From: Bacillus sp. FJAT-22090
Lineage (GTDB): Bacteria; Bacillota; Bacilli; Bacillales_A; Planococcaceae
DNA length: 64,000 nt
Reading direction: 5' to 3'
Assembly: GCF_007676755.1 (NCBI RefSeq)
Contig: NZ_VEBK01000006.1
Coordinates: 129,654 to 193,653, forward strand
Shown: one piece after another, positions 49,641-58,049 of the stretch
Layout: each line of letters begins with the position of its first letter
Position numbering within the stretch: the first letter of the stretch is position 1
Translations under genes and position numbers: made by a program
Notes under the pieces: generated by a model
The model's input: only the letters and a program-made list of their open reading frames with translations
What the model was told of the DNA's origin: nothing
Database searches by the model: none

Positions 49641-49834
49641 GCAAAGAACCTCCTTTCTTTATTGATTCGGTTTCATTCTCTTTCTTCTGCGTATAAGTCT
49701 TCGCGAAGATAGTGGCAACTGATAAGTTATTGTCTAATAAGTGTTTATAATAAATTGTTTCCCCTGCTCCATCCAGTCGGGTTTAGTAAAGTCCAGTTTA
49801 CGGTGATCTCTAAGTACCGGAGCTTGCACTTTAC

Positions 49835-50455
49835 TTATTTCCCAGAAAATAATAATTGCAATGCTTTTTTCATTAAATCATCTGTTGTTTGAAGCTCTTT
49901 GTTTTCCTTTAATTTAGGACGAACTTTCGCTAGTTCCCTTTCTGAATAGCCGAGTGCTGTTAGTGCAAGCATTGCTTCTTCTAACTCATGATCTGCTGGG
50001 CTATCTACAAATAATGTCGGTTCGTCATCCTCCCATTCCATTTGTTCAAAATCGATTAAATCATTTAATTTTCCTTTTAGATCTAAAATCATTTGACGGG
50101 CAGTTTTTTTACCTACCCCAGGAAATTTCACTAAAAACGTTTCATCTTCTCGTTCAATTGCTTGGATCACATGTGTAGGTTCACCACTTGCCAAAATCGC
50201 CAGCGCACCTTTTGGCCCTATCCCAGATACGAGAATTAGCTTTCTAAACAACTCTCTTTGTGGCAATGAAGGAAAGCCCATTAATTGCTGGGCATCTTCT
50301 CGAACATGAAAATGTGTATATACTTGTATTAATTCTTCGCTTTTTCTAAAAGCAAATGGATTTGGTGTGAACAGCTGATAACCTATTCCTTGCTGCTCCA
50401 ACACAACATACTCAGGTGTCACACGTGTTACTTGTCCTTTTATGTAATCATACAT
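49835..50455 (-). CDS. ruvA: Holliday junction DNA helicase subunit RuvA
   Basis: A 206-residue protein. The N-terminal OB fold (YDYIKGQVTRVTPEYVVLEQQGIGYQ) binds the junction, two helix-hairpin-helix motifs (LILVSGIGPKGALAIL, LVKFPGVGKKTARQMIL) follow, and the C-terminal domain that contacts RuvB (ALTALGYSERELAKV) ends the protein. The ruvA-ruvB gap of 194 bp holds a GC-richer stretch (49770-49834) that looks like a decayed intergenic repeat. Confidence 0.97.
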   Translation of the reverse strand: MYDYIKGQVTRVTPEYVVLEQQGIGYQLFTPNPFAFRKSEELIQVYTHFHVREDAQQLMGFPSLPQRELFRKLILVSGIGPKGALAILASGEPTHVIQAIEREDETFLVKFPGVGKKTARQMILDLKGKLNDLIDFEQMEWEDDEPTLFVDSPADHELEEAMLALTALGYSERELAKVRPKLKENKELQTTDDLMKKALQLLFSGK

Positions 50456-50499
50456 GCCTTAAATCCCTCACAATCAATACTCCCATTATACCATAACAA

Positions 50500-50532
50500 A
50501 CAAAGAAGGCCGCTTATAAAACAAGCGACCAA
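50500..50532 (-). terminator. Terminator of the safA-kinase operon
   Basis: GGTCGCTT and AAGCGGCC pair around GTTTTAT on the minus strand and are followed by TTCTTTGTTTG. Confidence 0.8.
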
Positions 50533-50544
50533 CTCCAATTAGAA

Positions 50545-51396
50545 CTATTTTAAGAGACTTAAATTATAGCATAAATTAGGCCATTCTGTTAACGCTTTGT
50601 TCGTATATGGTATTAATTGTTCAATAAACTTTTGTTTTCTCTCTGCCGGTAAAGCATATGCGTATAACCATTCTCTATATAATTCGTTCGGATACATCAT
50701 CGCTTCTTTATGCTCTGTAACAATTTTTTCGAGTTTGGGAAATTCATTGATAAGAAAATATATATCATAATCAATTTCGGAAAGGACACGATGCATCCAC
50801 AAAATATTTTCCATCTCTTTCGGCCCAACGACCGCAAGATCAAAGTCGATAATTTTGTAGGAGGATCTATCCGATAAAAAGTTATGATGCACAACATCCC
50901 CATGTAATAATGTTCGATCACTCATATTGAATGATGACATATCCTTTAAAGCCATATCTCCATAGAACAAAAGCATTTCTGTTTTTTTTATTCCTATATA
51001 CGACTCAATGAAAAAAGAAATTTCTTTCATCTTCAATAATCGATTTTGCCATTTGGAAATTAAATTAAATGCATAAAGTACTTTACTATCTTCCCAAGAA
51101 ATAAGTTGATTGGTTTTATGCAGTCGATTTAATAATGAATAAACCGCTCTCCGATCTTCCTCATTTCTATAGTTTACATTATGCGTACCTTTGAACCACG
51201 GTTGAATGATGAAATCTAATTGAGAAGATTCCATGACAGGCAAAACAAATGGGTCTTCCATATATTGAAGTTGATGATGAATGTAACGAATTTTTTCAGC
51301 CTGTTCTTCAGAAGGATATTTTTTTACAGAAAATACCCCATTTTCATTTTTCCATTTCCAAACATTTTTTTTAATTTGCCGAATAGAGTAACTCAC
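50545..51396 (-). CDS. Aminoglycoside phosphotransferase/CotS-like kinase-fold protein
   Basis: A 283-residue protein of the APH/CotS kinase-like fold. Its Brenner motif LLHGDVVHHNFL (H, D and N of the catalytic loop) and metal-binding IDFDLAVVGP are both intact, so it may be an active small-molecule or protein kinase. The N-lobe lysine is probably K25 in VFSVKKYP. The GTG start lies 3 nt after the safA stop with no clear ribosome binding site, which suggests translational coupling. A role at the spore coat is inferred from this context and from CotS/CotI relatives. Confidence 0.82.
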   Translation of the reverse strand: MSYSIRQIKKNVWKWKNENGVFSVKKYPSEEQAEKIRYIHHQLQYMEDPFVLPVMESSQLDFIIQPWFKGTHNVNYRNEEDRRAVYSLLNRLHKTNQLISWEDSKVLYAFNLISKWQNRLLKMKEISFFIESYIGIKKTEMLLFYGDMALKDMSSFNMSDRTLLHGDVVHHNFLSDRSSYKIIDFDLAVVGPKEMENILWMHRVLSEIDYDIYFLINEFPKLEKIVTEHKEAMMYPNELYREWLYAYALPAERKQKFIEQLIPYTNKALTEWPNLCYNLSLLK

Positions 51397-51399
51397 TTT

Positions 51400-52200
51400 T
51401 TAAAAATTCTGATAGGGATATGGTGGGCATGGATATACCGGTACGTAACAAATTTGTACACATGGATACCCCCCATAATAAGATTGCATCTGCGGGTGCA
51501 TTTGTGGGTGCATCATATTCGGGTATTCTTGCATTGGTGGACAATAGCATGGATATTCCTGCATTGGCGGGCACGGATACATTGGTGAGAATGTAGGGGA
51601 TGGTTCTTCCTCTACAGGCTTTGTTTGCTGCTGAACGGGTGGAGCTGGTGCCGGTGTAGGTTTTTCGTGATCATGGAAATGCGCTTGTATATGGATAGAT
51701 GTTGACTCTACTAATCTCCACCCTTGAGGCGATGGTGTCAGGTCTAAATCTGGTACTGGCATCATGTGATACGGCAATGTATAGGATGGGAGTGGTTTCG
51801 GCTGTACCGGTGGAACAACTGGGATTGGTTGTACTGGTTGTGCTTTTGGTGGTACAGTTTGCGCTTTTGGCGGCACCGTTTGAGCTTTTGGTGGTACTGT
51901 TTGGGCCTTAGGTGGTACTGTTTGCGCTTTTGGTGGTACTGTTTGAGCTTTCGGCGGAACAGGATGGGCCTTTGTTTCCTCCTTCCTCACCATTTCTTTT
52001 TTAACTGGGCGACTCTCGCTATAAGGATGATTAATCGATTCCATTTTTTTTGTATCTGGAATAAAAATCTTCATACCCGGAACAATATATTCTGGATTTG
52101 CGAGATGTGCATTTAACTTCTTTAACTCATCAAAGGAAACACCATAGCTTCTAGAAATTTTCCAAAGAGTGTCACCTTTTTCGACAATATGAACTTGCAC
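51400..52200 (-). CDS. safA: SafA-like spore coat assembly protein (LysM domain)
   Basis: SafA organises the inner spore coat and binds the cortex. The 266-residue protein has an N-terminal LysM domain (residues ~2-48, VHIVEKGDTLWKISRSYGVSF), a charged linker and a tandem array of PPKAQTV units (~82-123). The Pro/Tyr/Met/Cys-rich tail (PPMQEYPCYCPPMQEY) is typical of spore coat proteins. It is shorter than Bacillus subtilis SafA. The GTG at 52200 has AAGGAGGAAGACT ahead. Confidence 0.85.
   Translation of the reverse strand: MQVHIVEKGDTLWKISRSYGVSFDELKKLNAHLANPEYIVPGMKIFIPDTKKMESINHPYSESRPVKKEMVRKEETKAHPVPPKAQTVPPKAQTVPPKAQTVPPKAQTVPPKAQTVPPKAQPVQPIPVVPPVQPKPLPSYTLPYHMMPVPDLDLTPSPQGWRLVESTSIHIQAHFHDHEKPTPAPAPPVQQQTKPVEEEPSPTFSPMYPCPPMQEYPCYCPPMQEYPNMMHPQMHPQMQSYYGGYPCVQICYVPVYPCPPYPYQNF
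51832..51957 (-). repeat. Six 21-bp tandem repeats inside safA
   Basis: Six consecutive 21-bp units encode PPKAQTV (last unit PPKAQPV). The units differ at third codon positions, so they are not a very recent expansion, but the unit number could vary between strains. Confidence 0.93.
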
Positions 52201-52336
52201 AGTCTTCCTCCTTCCTTCTCCTTTAAATTATGTGCAACTACCTAAATTGGACACAGATTTTAAACAAACAAACTTCCCTTCATGATAAACTTATGAATAA
52301 GAACTAGGTTGTTATGCAAGTTGGGAGGCGTTATTA

Positions 52337-52867
52337 TTGAAAAAGTTAAAAGGGGCAGAACGAAGAAATTGGTTATTTTCATATTTAAAGGAGCAAAACC
52401 AGCCAGTAACCGGCGCAGATCTTGCGAGGTTAGCAAATGTCAGTCGACAAGTCATTGTAAATGATATAACTTTGTTGAAAGCTACGAACGCACCAATTGT
52501 TTCAACAAGCCAAGGATATATGTTATTACCAGACAAAGAGAACAATGCATATGTACAAAAAAAAGTAGCATGCAATCACCAATCTAAGGATTCTGAAGAC
52601 GAACTCCAAACACTTGTAGATGTGGGAGTAACTGTAGAAAACGTAACAGTGGAACATCCTGTTTATGGAGAAATCACTTCCTCTATTATGGTATCTAATC
52701 GTCACGACGTGGAAATGTTCTTAAAGAAAGTGAGGGAAACTGAAGCCTCCTTTCTTTTAGAACTTACGTCAGGCATTCATCTACACCTGCTTTCTGCCCC
52801 AACAGAAGAAATATTAAATCGGGGAATAGACGCCCTTCAGAAAAAAGGATATTTAATAGAGGAATAA
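52337..52867 (+). CDS. niaR: NAD biosynthesis repressor NiaR (YrxA/NadR type)
   Basis: A 176-residue niacin-responsive repressor. The N-terminal winged helix-turn-helix (QPVTGADLARLANVSRQVIVNDITLLKA) is followed by a 3H domain with its conserved histidines (VEHPVYGEI, NRHDVEMFL, SGIHLHLLS) that bind metal and nicotinic acid. The TTG at 52337 has GGGAGG upstream. The nadABC genes it usually controls are not next to it here, unlike in Bacillus subtilis. Confidence 0.93.
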   Translation: MKKLKGAERRNWLFSYLKEQNQPVTGADLARLANVSRQVIVNDITLLKATNAPIVSTSQGYMLLPDKENNAYVQKKVACNHQSKDSEDELQTLVDVGVTVENVTVEHPVYGEITSSIMVSNRHDVEMFLKKVRETEASFLLELTSGIHLHLLSAPTEEILNRGIDALQKKGYLIEE

Positions 52868-52879
52868 CTGGGATAGGGT

Positions 52880-52966
52880 GGTACTCCATAAGCTTTGAGT
52901 GGAATTCTGAGTTGGAGTGGAATTCAGACGGGTGGAACCCGAGGGACTTTGGGTGAAACTCGTTAC
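52880..52966 (-). repeat. Degenerate codon-phased repeats downstream of niaR
   Basis: Five short units spaced 15, 18 or 21 bp, each with a TTCCAC-like start on the minus strand, follow the niaR stop. Read minus they give FHPKSLG, FHPSE, FHSNSE, FHSKLME and YHP. Spacing in multiples of three recalls the heptad cores of elements 2 and 3, but the sequence is different and no good start precedes it. Confidence 0.6.
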
Positions 52967-52983
52967 ATCTAAGGGAATTTATC

Positions 52984-53034
52984 AAAAATAGGACAAGTTA
53001 GATGAAATTTAGTCATCCAACTTGTCCTATTTCG
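52984..53034. terminator. Bidirectional terminator-like hairpin after niaR
   Basis: AAATAGGACAAGTT-GATGA and TCATC-AACTTGTCCTATTT pair with one mismatch around a seven-base loop. It is flanked by A-runs on the left, giving a T-tail on the minus strand only. Confidence 0.75.
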
Positions 53035-53146
53035 TTACATATACTTATTATCAAGGCTGTTGATTATCATAACTATTCCAAATAAGGGAATATATTTTGA
53101 ATGATGCACGACGCTTTATAGGAATAATGTGTCGTAAGGGAATTTC

Positions 53147-53284
53147 CGCTTGGATTTCCGCTGAAGGACAGACGCTTTCCGTGGGGCGAGTGAGGAGCCT
53201 TCACCGCCCGCTTTGGCGTTCGATGTGAAGTCTCCTCTTACTCACTTGATTCCCCTGGAGTCGCCGTCTTGCAGCTCCAATCCA
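53147..53284 (+). repeat. GC-rich hairpin repeat A, copy 3
   Basis: Same self-complementary block as at 28946, with point differences (for example CTTACTCACTTGATTCCCC). Confidence 0.88.
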
Positions 53285-53333
53285 TCAAAATAGACGCTTA
53301 TATCTGTATTTAATATCCATTAAAAGTTAGGAA

Positions 53334-53447
53334 ATGGCTAAGCGAGACCAAATGTCACTTGAAAGCAACCAATTCAATAGGCAACGCAACCAGTTTGCGC
53401 TTGAAAGCAACCAGATCGACAACGAGCGCAACCATTTCTTCAAGTAA
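53334..53447 (+). CDS. Element-borne 37-codon heptad ORF, copy 3
   Basis: MAKRDQMSLE followed by units ESNQFNR, QRNQFAL, ESNQIDN and ERNHFFK, stop TAA. Same length and phase as the copy at 29133, without gaps. There is no convincing ribosome binding site (AGG lies only two bases before the ATG). Translation is unproven. Confidence 0.35.
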   Translation: MAKRDQMSLESNQFNRQRNQFALESNQIDNERNHFFK

Positions 53448-53502
53448 AGGCTTGCGGACATTGATAACCATGCATTTCTCCTATAGTATCCGCTTCATCA
53501 AC

Positions 53503-53691
53503 ATGAATAAGATGGTCCATTCGATATTGCGCAACATCGCAGTCGTTACTCGCAACTTTATAGATCGGATGCGCAACATTTTATTACAAACTCGCAACAT
53601 TTGGGACAGATCGAACTTTTATGCTCGTATGCCACCTCGTTATGCCCGCATAGCAACATTCTTTGCTCGGAGCGGAAGCAATTTTCTTTGA
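53503..53691 (+). CDS. Second heptad-repeat ORF in element 3 (62 codons)
   Basis: An ATG frame in which CGCAAC-type 21-nt units read RNIAVVT, RNFIDRM, RNILLQT and RNIWDRS, then drift to ARMPPRY and ARIATFF. It ends at TGA as hairpin B begins. The last ~27 bases (GCTCGGAG.GGAAGCAATT) are kept in copy 2, where the rest of the array is missing. No ribosome binding site is evident. It may be a phased DNA repeat rather than a gene. Confidence 0.25.
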   Translation: MNKMVHSILRNIAVVTRNFIDRMRNILLQTRNIWDRSNFYARMPPRYARIATFFARSGSNFL

Positions 53692-53881
53692 TTTTCTCTG
53701 CTGGCGGCGACTCCTGCCGAGGCCAACATGATGTTGGTCACGAAGGCGTTGTCACACGAGGTGGCGCTCTTAGCCTTTGTTCCGCTGTGAGCAAATGAGA
53801 AAGCCCAACGACGCCTAAGCGGCGGGGCTGGCTCATCGCTCACCCGGCGGAAAGCGTCCGTAAGCAGAGAAAATCATAGCG
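53690..53881 (-). repeat. GC-rich hairpin repeat B, copy 3, with a ~65-nt insertion
   Basis: The flanks (CTGGCGGCGACTCCTGCCG and CTCATCGCTCACCCGGCGG) match copies 1 and 2. After position ~53719 an extra segment is present that contains the palindrome CCAACATGATGTTGG and extends to about 53788. Confidence 0.85.
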
Positions 53882-54006
53882 GTTACCTGTTAAGACGCAC
53901 TTTTCCTACAAATCGAAACATAAAATAGTAGGCCCTCTTCTTTTTTTCACAATGGAATCAGATGGATAATCAACAGGTGTGACTTATTATTTACTCTTTT
54001 ATATCA

Positions 54007-54879
54007 TTAATCTGAGGATTTCTCGGTTTCGTATGTATTATAAGATCCAAGTGACTTTACTTCACATCCTAAAGCTGCTAGCTCTTCCATAGCACCTTGC
54101 ATCATTGGTACACGGTCATCTTCTAATATATCCATGATGAAAAAATATTGTCCTAATCCTGTTTTTAATGGTCTTGATTCAATTTTACTCAAATTGAGAC
54201 GTCTCCATGCAAAAACAGAAAGTACTTGGTGTAAAGAACCGGATCGGTCATCTTTTGGCAATGTTAGCATAATAGTCGTTTTTACTTGATTTGTATGCCC
54301 GCTCTTTTGAATACTTTTATTCTTTTTAGAGAGTACAAAAAATCTTGTATGATTGAAATGAAAATCATGAATATTATGCTCAACAATTTTTAAACCGTAT
54401 TCAATCGCTGCAGATGTATTTCCGATCGCCGCAATGCAACTATCCTCATTTTCAGAAACGTATTTTGCAGCAGCTGCAGTGGAAGAGGATTGTTCAAGCG
54501 GAATTTTGCCAAATCGATAATATAAATACTTATGACACTGAGCTAGAGCATGTGGATGAGAATAGATGGTCTTAATATCTTCCCATTTTTTCGCATTAGA
54601 TGGATGGACCATTAAATGCTGTTGAATAGGAGCCAATATTTCAGCTGTTACATATACATCTGCTTCATGAAAGAGATAATCGATTGTTAGTGGCACTGTA
54701 CCTTCCAGCGCATTCTCTATTGGAACAACCGCAATATCGACTTTCCCACTCGTAACTGCTTCAATACATTCCGGTATTGTCCGTATTGGCACTAACTCAT
54801 CGTGTTGAAATAAAACCTGCGATGCTAAATGAGTAAAAGAAGCTTCCGGTCCAAGGTAAGCCACTTGTTGAGTTGACAT
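54007..54879 (-). CDS. pheA: Prephenate dehydratase PheA
   Basis: PheA converts prephenate to phenylpyruvate in phenylalanine synthesis. The 290-residue protein opens AYLGPEASFTHLA with the dehydratase domain (IPIENALEGTVPLTIDYLF, TRFFVLSKK). The C-terminal ACT domain contains LSKIESRPLKTGLGQYFFIMDI for phenylalanine feedback. GGGAGG precedes the ATG. It follows pheB and obg as in Bacillus subtilis. Confidence 0.97.
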   Translation of the reverse strand: MSTQQVAYLGPEASFTHLASQVLFQHDELVPIRTIPECIEAVTSGKVDIAVVPIENALEGTVPLTIDYLFHEADVYVTAEILAPIQQHLMVHPSNAKKWEDIKTIYSHPHALAQCHKYLYYRFGKIPLEQSSSTAAAAKYVSENEDSCIAAIGNTSAAIEYGLKIVEHNIHDFHFNHTRFFVLSKKNKSIQKSGHTNQVKTTIMLTLPKDDRSGSLHQVLSVFAWRRLNLSKIESRPLKTGLGQYFFIMDILEDDRVPMMQGAMEELAALGCEVKSLGSYNTYETEKSSD

Positions 54880-54903
54880 TTGAAATCCTCCCTACTAATC
54901 CAG

Positions 54904-55008
54904 GTTCAGTGCTTTACCTGTCGAAGGCCAATAGGATACAGTCGTCGTTGCGAACTTAAACTATATCCTTCTACAGGCGTTTGCACTTTTCCTATAAAGC
55001 ACCAGAAC
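54904..55008. other. ~105-nt imperfect inverted repeat between pheB and pheA
   Basis: GTTC.AGTGCTTTA, CCTGTCGAAGG and GGATACAGT on the left are mirrored by ACTATATCC, CCTTCTACAGG and TAAAGCAC..GAAC on the right. The right arm overlaps the last codons of pheB. It resembles a common Bacillales intergenic repeat (CTGTCGAGG...GGCGCTTGCGCTTTTC type) in decayed form. A role as an attenuator for pheA is possible but not shown. Confidence 0.55.
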
Positions 55009-55447
55009 TGATCACTTCTGCTGATTCTACAAAATCTAGTCGCTTCATTTCATTTAAAAATTCATCTAATTCTTTAGACATTGCCGTAACATCTAGAGAT
55101 AGCGTCACACTTGCCCTACCTTGTATAGGTATAGTCTGGTGAATGGTTAATATATTGCATGTCGATTCTGCTACTAGCTGAAGCAATCGTGCGAGAGTGC
55201 CTTCACGATCTTCTAATTGCAAAAATACCGTTAGTATTCTTTCTTGAACAATCGAATGGAACGGAAAAACCGCATCACGATATTTGTAAAAAGCACTTCG
55301 AGACAAATCTACTTTTTTTACTGCATCCCAAATCGAAGATACTTTCCCAGATTGGAGAAGATGTTTGGCTTCCAAAGTTTTTTGCATTGCTTCGGTAAGC
55401 ACATCCTCTCTTACTAAATAAAAGCGCTGGCCAGTTACATCCTTCAT
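54992..55447 (-). CDS. pheB: ACT domain protein PheB
   Basis: A 151-residue protein. An N-terminal helix-turn-helix-like segment ([40 protein letters not shown]) is followed by an ACT domain ([24 protein letters not shown]). It is the PheB/YszB family in the pheA operon, presumed to regulate aromatic amino acid synthesis; the name chorismate mutase is sometimes used without proof. AAGGGGAG precedes the ATG. Confidence 0.93.
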   Translation of the reverse strand: MKDVTGQRFYLVREDVLTEAMQKTLEAKHLLQSGKVSSIWDAVKKVDLSRSAFYKYRDAVFPFHSIVQERILTVFLQLEDREGTLARLLQLVAESTCNILTIHQTIPIQGRASVTLSLDVTAMSKELDEFLNEMKRLDFVESAEVISSGAL

Positions 55448-55464
55448 GCGGCTCCCCTTCTTTC

Positions 55465-56754
55465 CTACTCGATAAATTCAAATTCAAATTGTAATAATCG
55501 CACCGTATCGCCGTCTTTTGCGCCGCGCTGACGTAGTGCTTCATCGATTCCCATACCACGTAATTGTCTAGAGAATCTGCGGATAGAATCTTCTCGGCTA
55601 AAGTCAGTCATTTTAAATAATCTTTCTACTGTTCCGCCAGATAATACAAATGCACCGTCATCATCTCTCGAGATTTCAAAATCATCTTTTTTCGCTTCAT
55701 GCTTGTACATAACAGATGTTTCTGTTTCTTCTTCTCTTAATTGTTCTAACGGGAATTCTGGAGCTACTTCTAACATGTCTGCAACAGCAAATAATAATTC
55801 TTGTAGCCCTTGGCGAGAAATTGCCGAAATAGGGAACACCTTCATATCGGGTCCTACTTTTTCTTTAAATGCTTTTAAATTTTCTTCCGCATCTGGCATA
55901 TCCATTTTATTCGCTACTATAACTTGAGGTCTTTCTGTTAAACGTAAGTTGTATTGTTTTAATTCTTCATTGATAGTTAAATAATCTTCATAAGGATCGC
56001 GACCTTCCATTCCGGACATATCGATCACATGCACAATAACACGCGTACGTTCAATATGACGTAGGAACTGATGTCCTAATCCGACACCTTCAGATGCGCC
56101 TTCTATTAGCCCTGGTAAATCAGCCATTGCAAAGCTGCGATGATCTTCTGTTTCTACCATTCCTAAATTAGGTACGATGGTAGTAAAATGATACGCTGCA
56201 ATTTTTGGTTTCGCTGCAGATACAACGGATAATAACGTCGATTTACCAACACTTGGAAATCCTACTAAACCAACATCCGCCAATACTTTAAGTTCCAACA
56301 CTACGTTTAGTTCGAACCCTGGCTCTCCTTTTTCAGAAAGCTCTGGAGCAGGGTTTGCCGGTGTTGCGAATCGGGAATTTCCTCGACCGCCTCGTCCACC
56401 TCTTGCAATAATTGCTTTTTGTCCATGCTCTACCAAATCAGCAAGGACATCTCCCGTTTCCTCATTCGTCACTACCGTACCTGGAGGAACTTTAACGAAC
56501 AAGTCATCTGCATTTGCACCGTGCATATTTTTACTCATCCCGTGTTCACCACGAGTTGCTTTGAAATTACGTTTATAACGGAAATCCATCAATGTACGCA
56601 AACCTTCATCTACGACAAAAACAACGTCTCCGCCATTTCCTCCGTCCCCACCTGCTGGACCGCCCATAGGAACATACTTTTCACGACGGAATCCGACCAT
56701 TCCATCTCCGCCGTCTCCACCTTTTACATAAATCTTCACGTGATCTACAAACAT
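55465..56754 (-). CDS. obg: GTPase Obg (ObgE/CgtA)
   Basis: Essential GTPase linking 50S assembly, stress response and sporulation onset. The 429-residue protein has a glycine-rich Obg fold ([34 protein letters not shown]), a GTPase domain ([24 protein letters not shown]) and a C-terminal OCT domain ([22 protein letters not shown]). It lies 7 nt after spo0B, the conserved spo0B-obg pairing. Confidence 0.98.
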   Translation of the reverse strand: MFVDHVKIYVKGGDGGDGMVGFRREKYVPMGGPAGGDGGNGGDVVFVVDEGLRTLMDFRYKRNFKATRGEHGMSKNMHGANADDLFVKVPPGTVVTNEETGDVLADLVEHGQKAIIARGGRGGRGNSRFATPANPAPELSEKGEPGFELNVVLELKVLADVGLVGFPSVGKSTLLSVVSAAKPKIAAYHFTTIVPNLGMVETEDHRSFAMADLPGLIEGASEGVGLGHQFLRHIERTRVIVHVIDMSGMEGRDPYEDYLTINEELKQYNLRLTERPQVIVANKMDMPDAEENLKAFKEKVGPDMKVFPISAISRQGLQELLFAVADMLEVAPEFPLEQLREEETETSVMYKHEAKKDDFEISRDDDGAFVLSGGTVERLFKMTDFSREDSIRRFSRQLRGMGIDEALRQRGAKDGDTVRLLQFEFEFIE

Positions 56755-56761
56755 TTATATT

Positions 56762-57295
56762 TCACTCCAATCTTTCACTTGCAATTAATTTAACTTTTAG
56801 CTCAGTTTCTGTGCTTAACTGTTTCTCTATATGAAATAACTCGCTAGACGTTCCTAACTTCGAGGAAACTGGAGACCAATCTCCTTGGATATCTATCTGT
56901 ATCTCTAATATACCTTCAGTTTTAATTTGAACTTTAAATAATTGCTCTTGATATCCTCTAAGATTCGGGTAAATTGACTGAAGAATATGATCTAAATAAT
57001 CCCTCAGTACAGCATCATATTTTTCTGCTCCACTTCTTAAAAGAGATGTTTGAACAACTAAAGTCATCTTATTATATCTCATACTAAACGTCTGTAACCA
57101 TTCGTTTGTTTTATATAAACCTGCATTATTTAGGTCAAAAAACTGATTACATTTTAACGAATATGTCCGTATCAAATTTTTGGCCTCGTCATTCTTGCCC
57201 ATATCTAAGTTCATTTGTATTAAATGCAAGTTATTTAGAAAATCATGCATAGAATGGCGCAGCACCATATTAACCGTTATTTCTTTTTCGTCCAT
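56762..57295 (-). CDS. spo0B: Spo0B sporulation phosphotransferase
   Basis: Spo0B passes phosphate from Spo0F to Spo0A in the sporulation phosphorelay. The helical hairpin has the phosphorylatable histidine H17 in RHSMHDFLNNLHLIQMNLDM, aligned with the HSRHDWMNKL block and H30 of Bacillus subtilis. The C-terminal part is weakly conserved, as usual. The ATG at 57295 (177 residues) is chosen because a TATACT -10 lies between it and a start 54 nt upstream. The adjacent rplU, rpmA and obg genes confirm identity. Confidence 0.88.
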   Translation of the reverse strand: MDEKEITVNMVLRHSMHDFLNNLHLIQMNLDMGKNDEAKNLIRTYSLKCNQFFDLNNAGLYKTNEWLQTFSMRYNKMTLVVQTSLLRSGAEKYDAVLRDYLDHILQSIYPNLRGYQEQLFKVQIKTEGILEIQIDIQGDWSPVSSKLGTSSELFHIEKQLSTETELKVKLIASERLE

Positions 57296-57331
57296 ATTAG
57301 TATACACATCCCGTTGTAGGCTATCCTCTAC

Positions 57332-57337
57332 AGTATA
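57332..57337 (-). promoter_or_regulatory. Probable -10 element of spo0B-obg
   Basis: TATACT on the minus strand after the rpmA terminator, with predicted start near 57325 and a ~30-nt leader to spo0B. No good -35 was found. Confidence 0.4.
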
Positions 57338-57370
57338 ACAGGTATACAATGTTATTGCTCTAAACTATAA

Positions 57371-57400
57371 GAAAAAGGACTGCATAAATGCAGTCCTTTT
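57371..57400 (-). terminator. Terminator of rplU-prp-rpmA
   Basis: AAAAGGACTGCAT and ATGCAGTCCTTTT form a perfect stem, with a TTTTTCTT tail on the minus strand. Confidence 0.92.
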
Positions 57401-57409
57401 GTTCTTTCA

Positions 57410-57712
<303 letters not shown>

Positions 57713-58048
57713 CTACTTTTTGAAGGTTATTTTTATATACTTGCTATAATCTTGCTCAATCGTTTGTAAAGAAACAATCATCGCCTCTAGAATCAACTGC
57801 ATATTAGCAGCTTTTTCAGGATTTGAAATGCTTGGCACTTCAACGTATAAATACCCTCCGTTGCCCTTTTGCTCGATAATAGGTGTTATTTCGGTAAGTG
57901 CAATTATTGCATTCACTGCACCAAATGATACAGCAGAAGCACCTGCACAAACTAAATCTTTCCCATGTTCTGCAAAATCAGCATGTCCTTTCATTTCAAA
58001 AGAATGAATATGACCTGATTGATCTCTCGATATAGTCACTTTGATCAT
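57713..58048 (-). CDS. prp: Ribosomal-processing cysteine protease Prp
   Basis: A 111-residue cysteine protease (YsxB) that trims the L27 N-terminus. The catalytic pair H22 (MKGHADFAEHG) and C34 (DLVCAGASAVSFG) is present. It lies between rplU (1-nt gap) and rpmA (12-nt gap), the standard order in Firmicutes whose L27 carries the extension. Confidence 0.96.
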   Translation of the reverse strand: MIKVTISRDQSGHIHSFEMKGHADFAEHGKDLVCAGASAVSFGAVNAIIALTEITPIIEQKGNGGYLYVEVPSISNPEKAANMQLILEAMIVSLQTIEQDYSKYIKITFKK

Positions 58049-58049
58049 C

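Larger units (their letters stand above)
53118..53912. mobile_element. Composite inverted-repeat element, copy 3 (longest, no transposase)
   Basis: This ~0.8-kb element occupies the gap between niaR and pheA. The left end is GGAATAATGTGTCGTAAGGG (53121-53140). The right end inverted reads AAAAGTGCGTCTTAA, near 53909-53895, and matches the left end of copy 2. Hairpin A, a ~400-bp core and inverted hairpin B lie between. The core holds a GCAACCA-type 21-nt array and a second CGCAAC-type 21-nt array missing from copy 2. No transposase is visible. From 53913 to 54006 I see nothing further. Confidence 0.65.

Noticed and set aside
51220..52116. Tryptophan and tyrosine rich plus-strand ORFs opposite safA and the kinase gene
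   Set aside because: They are reverse readings of the proline-rich SafA coding sequence; no start signals.
52764..52985. 73-codon minus-strand ORF opposite the niaR end
   Set aside because: Its first part is the degenerate repeat tract and its last part is antisense to niaR; no promoter or ribosome binding site.
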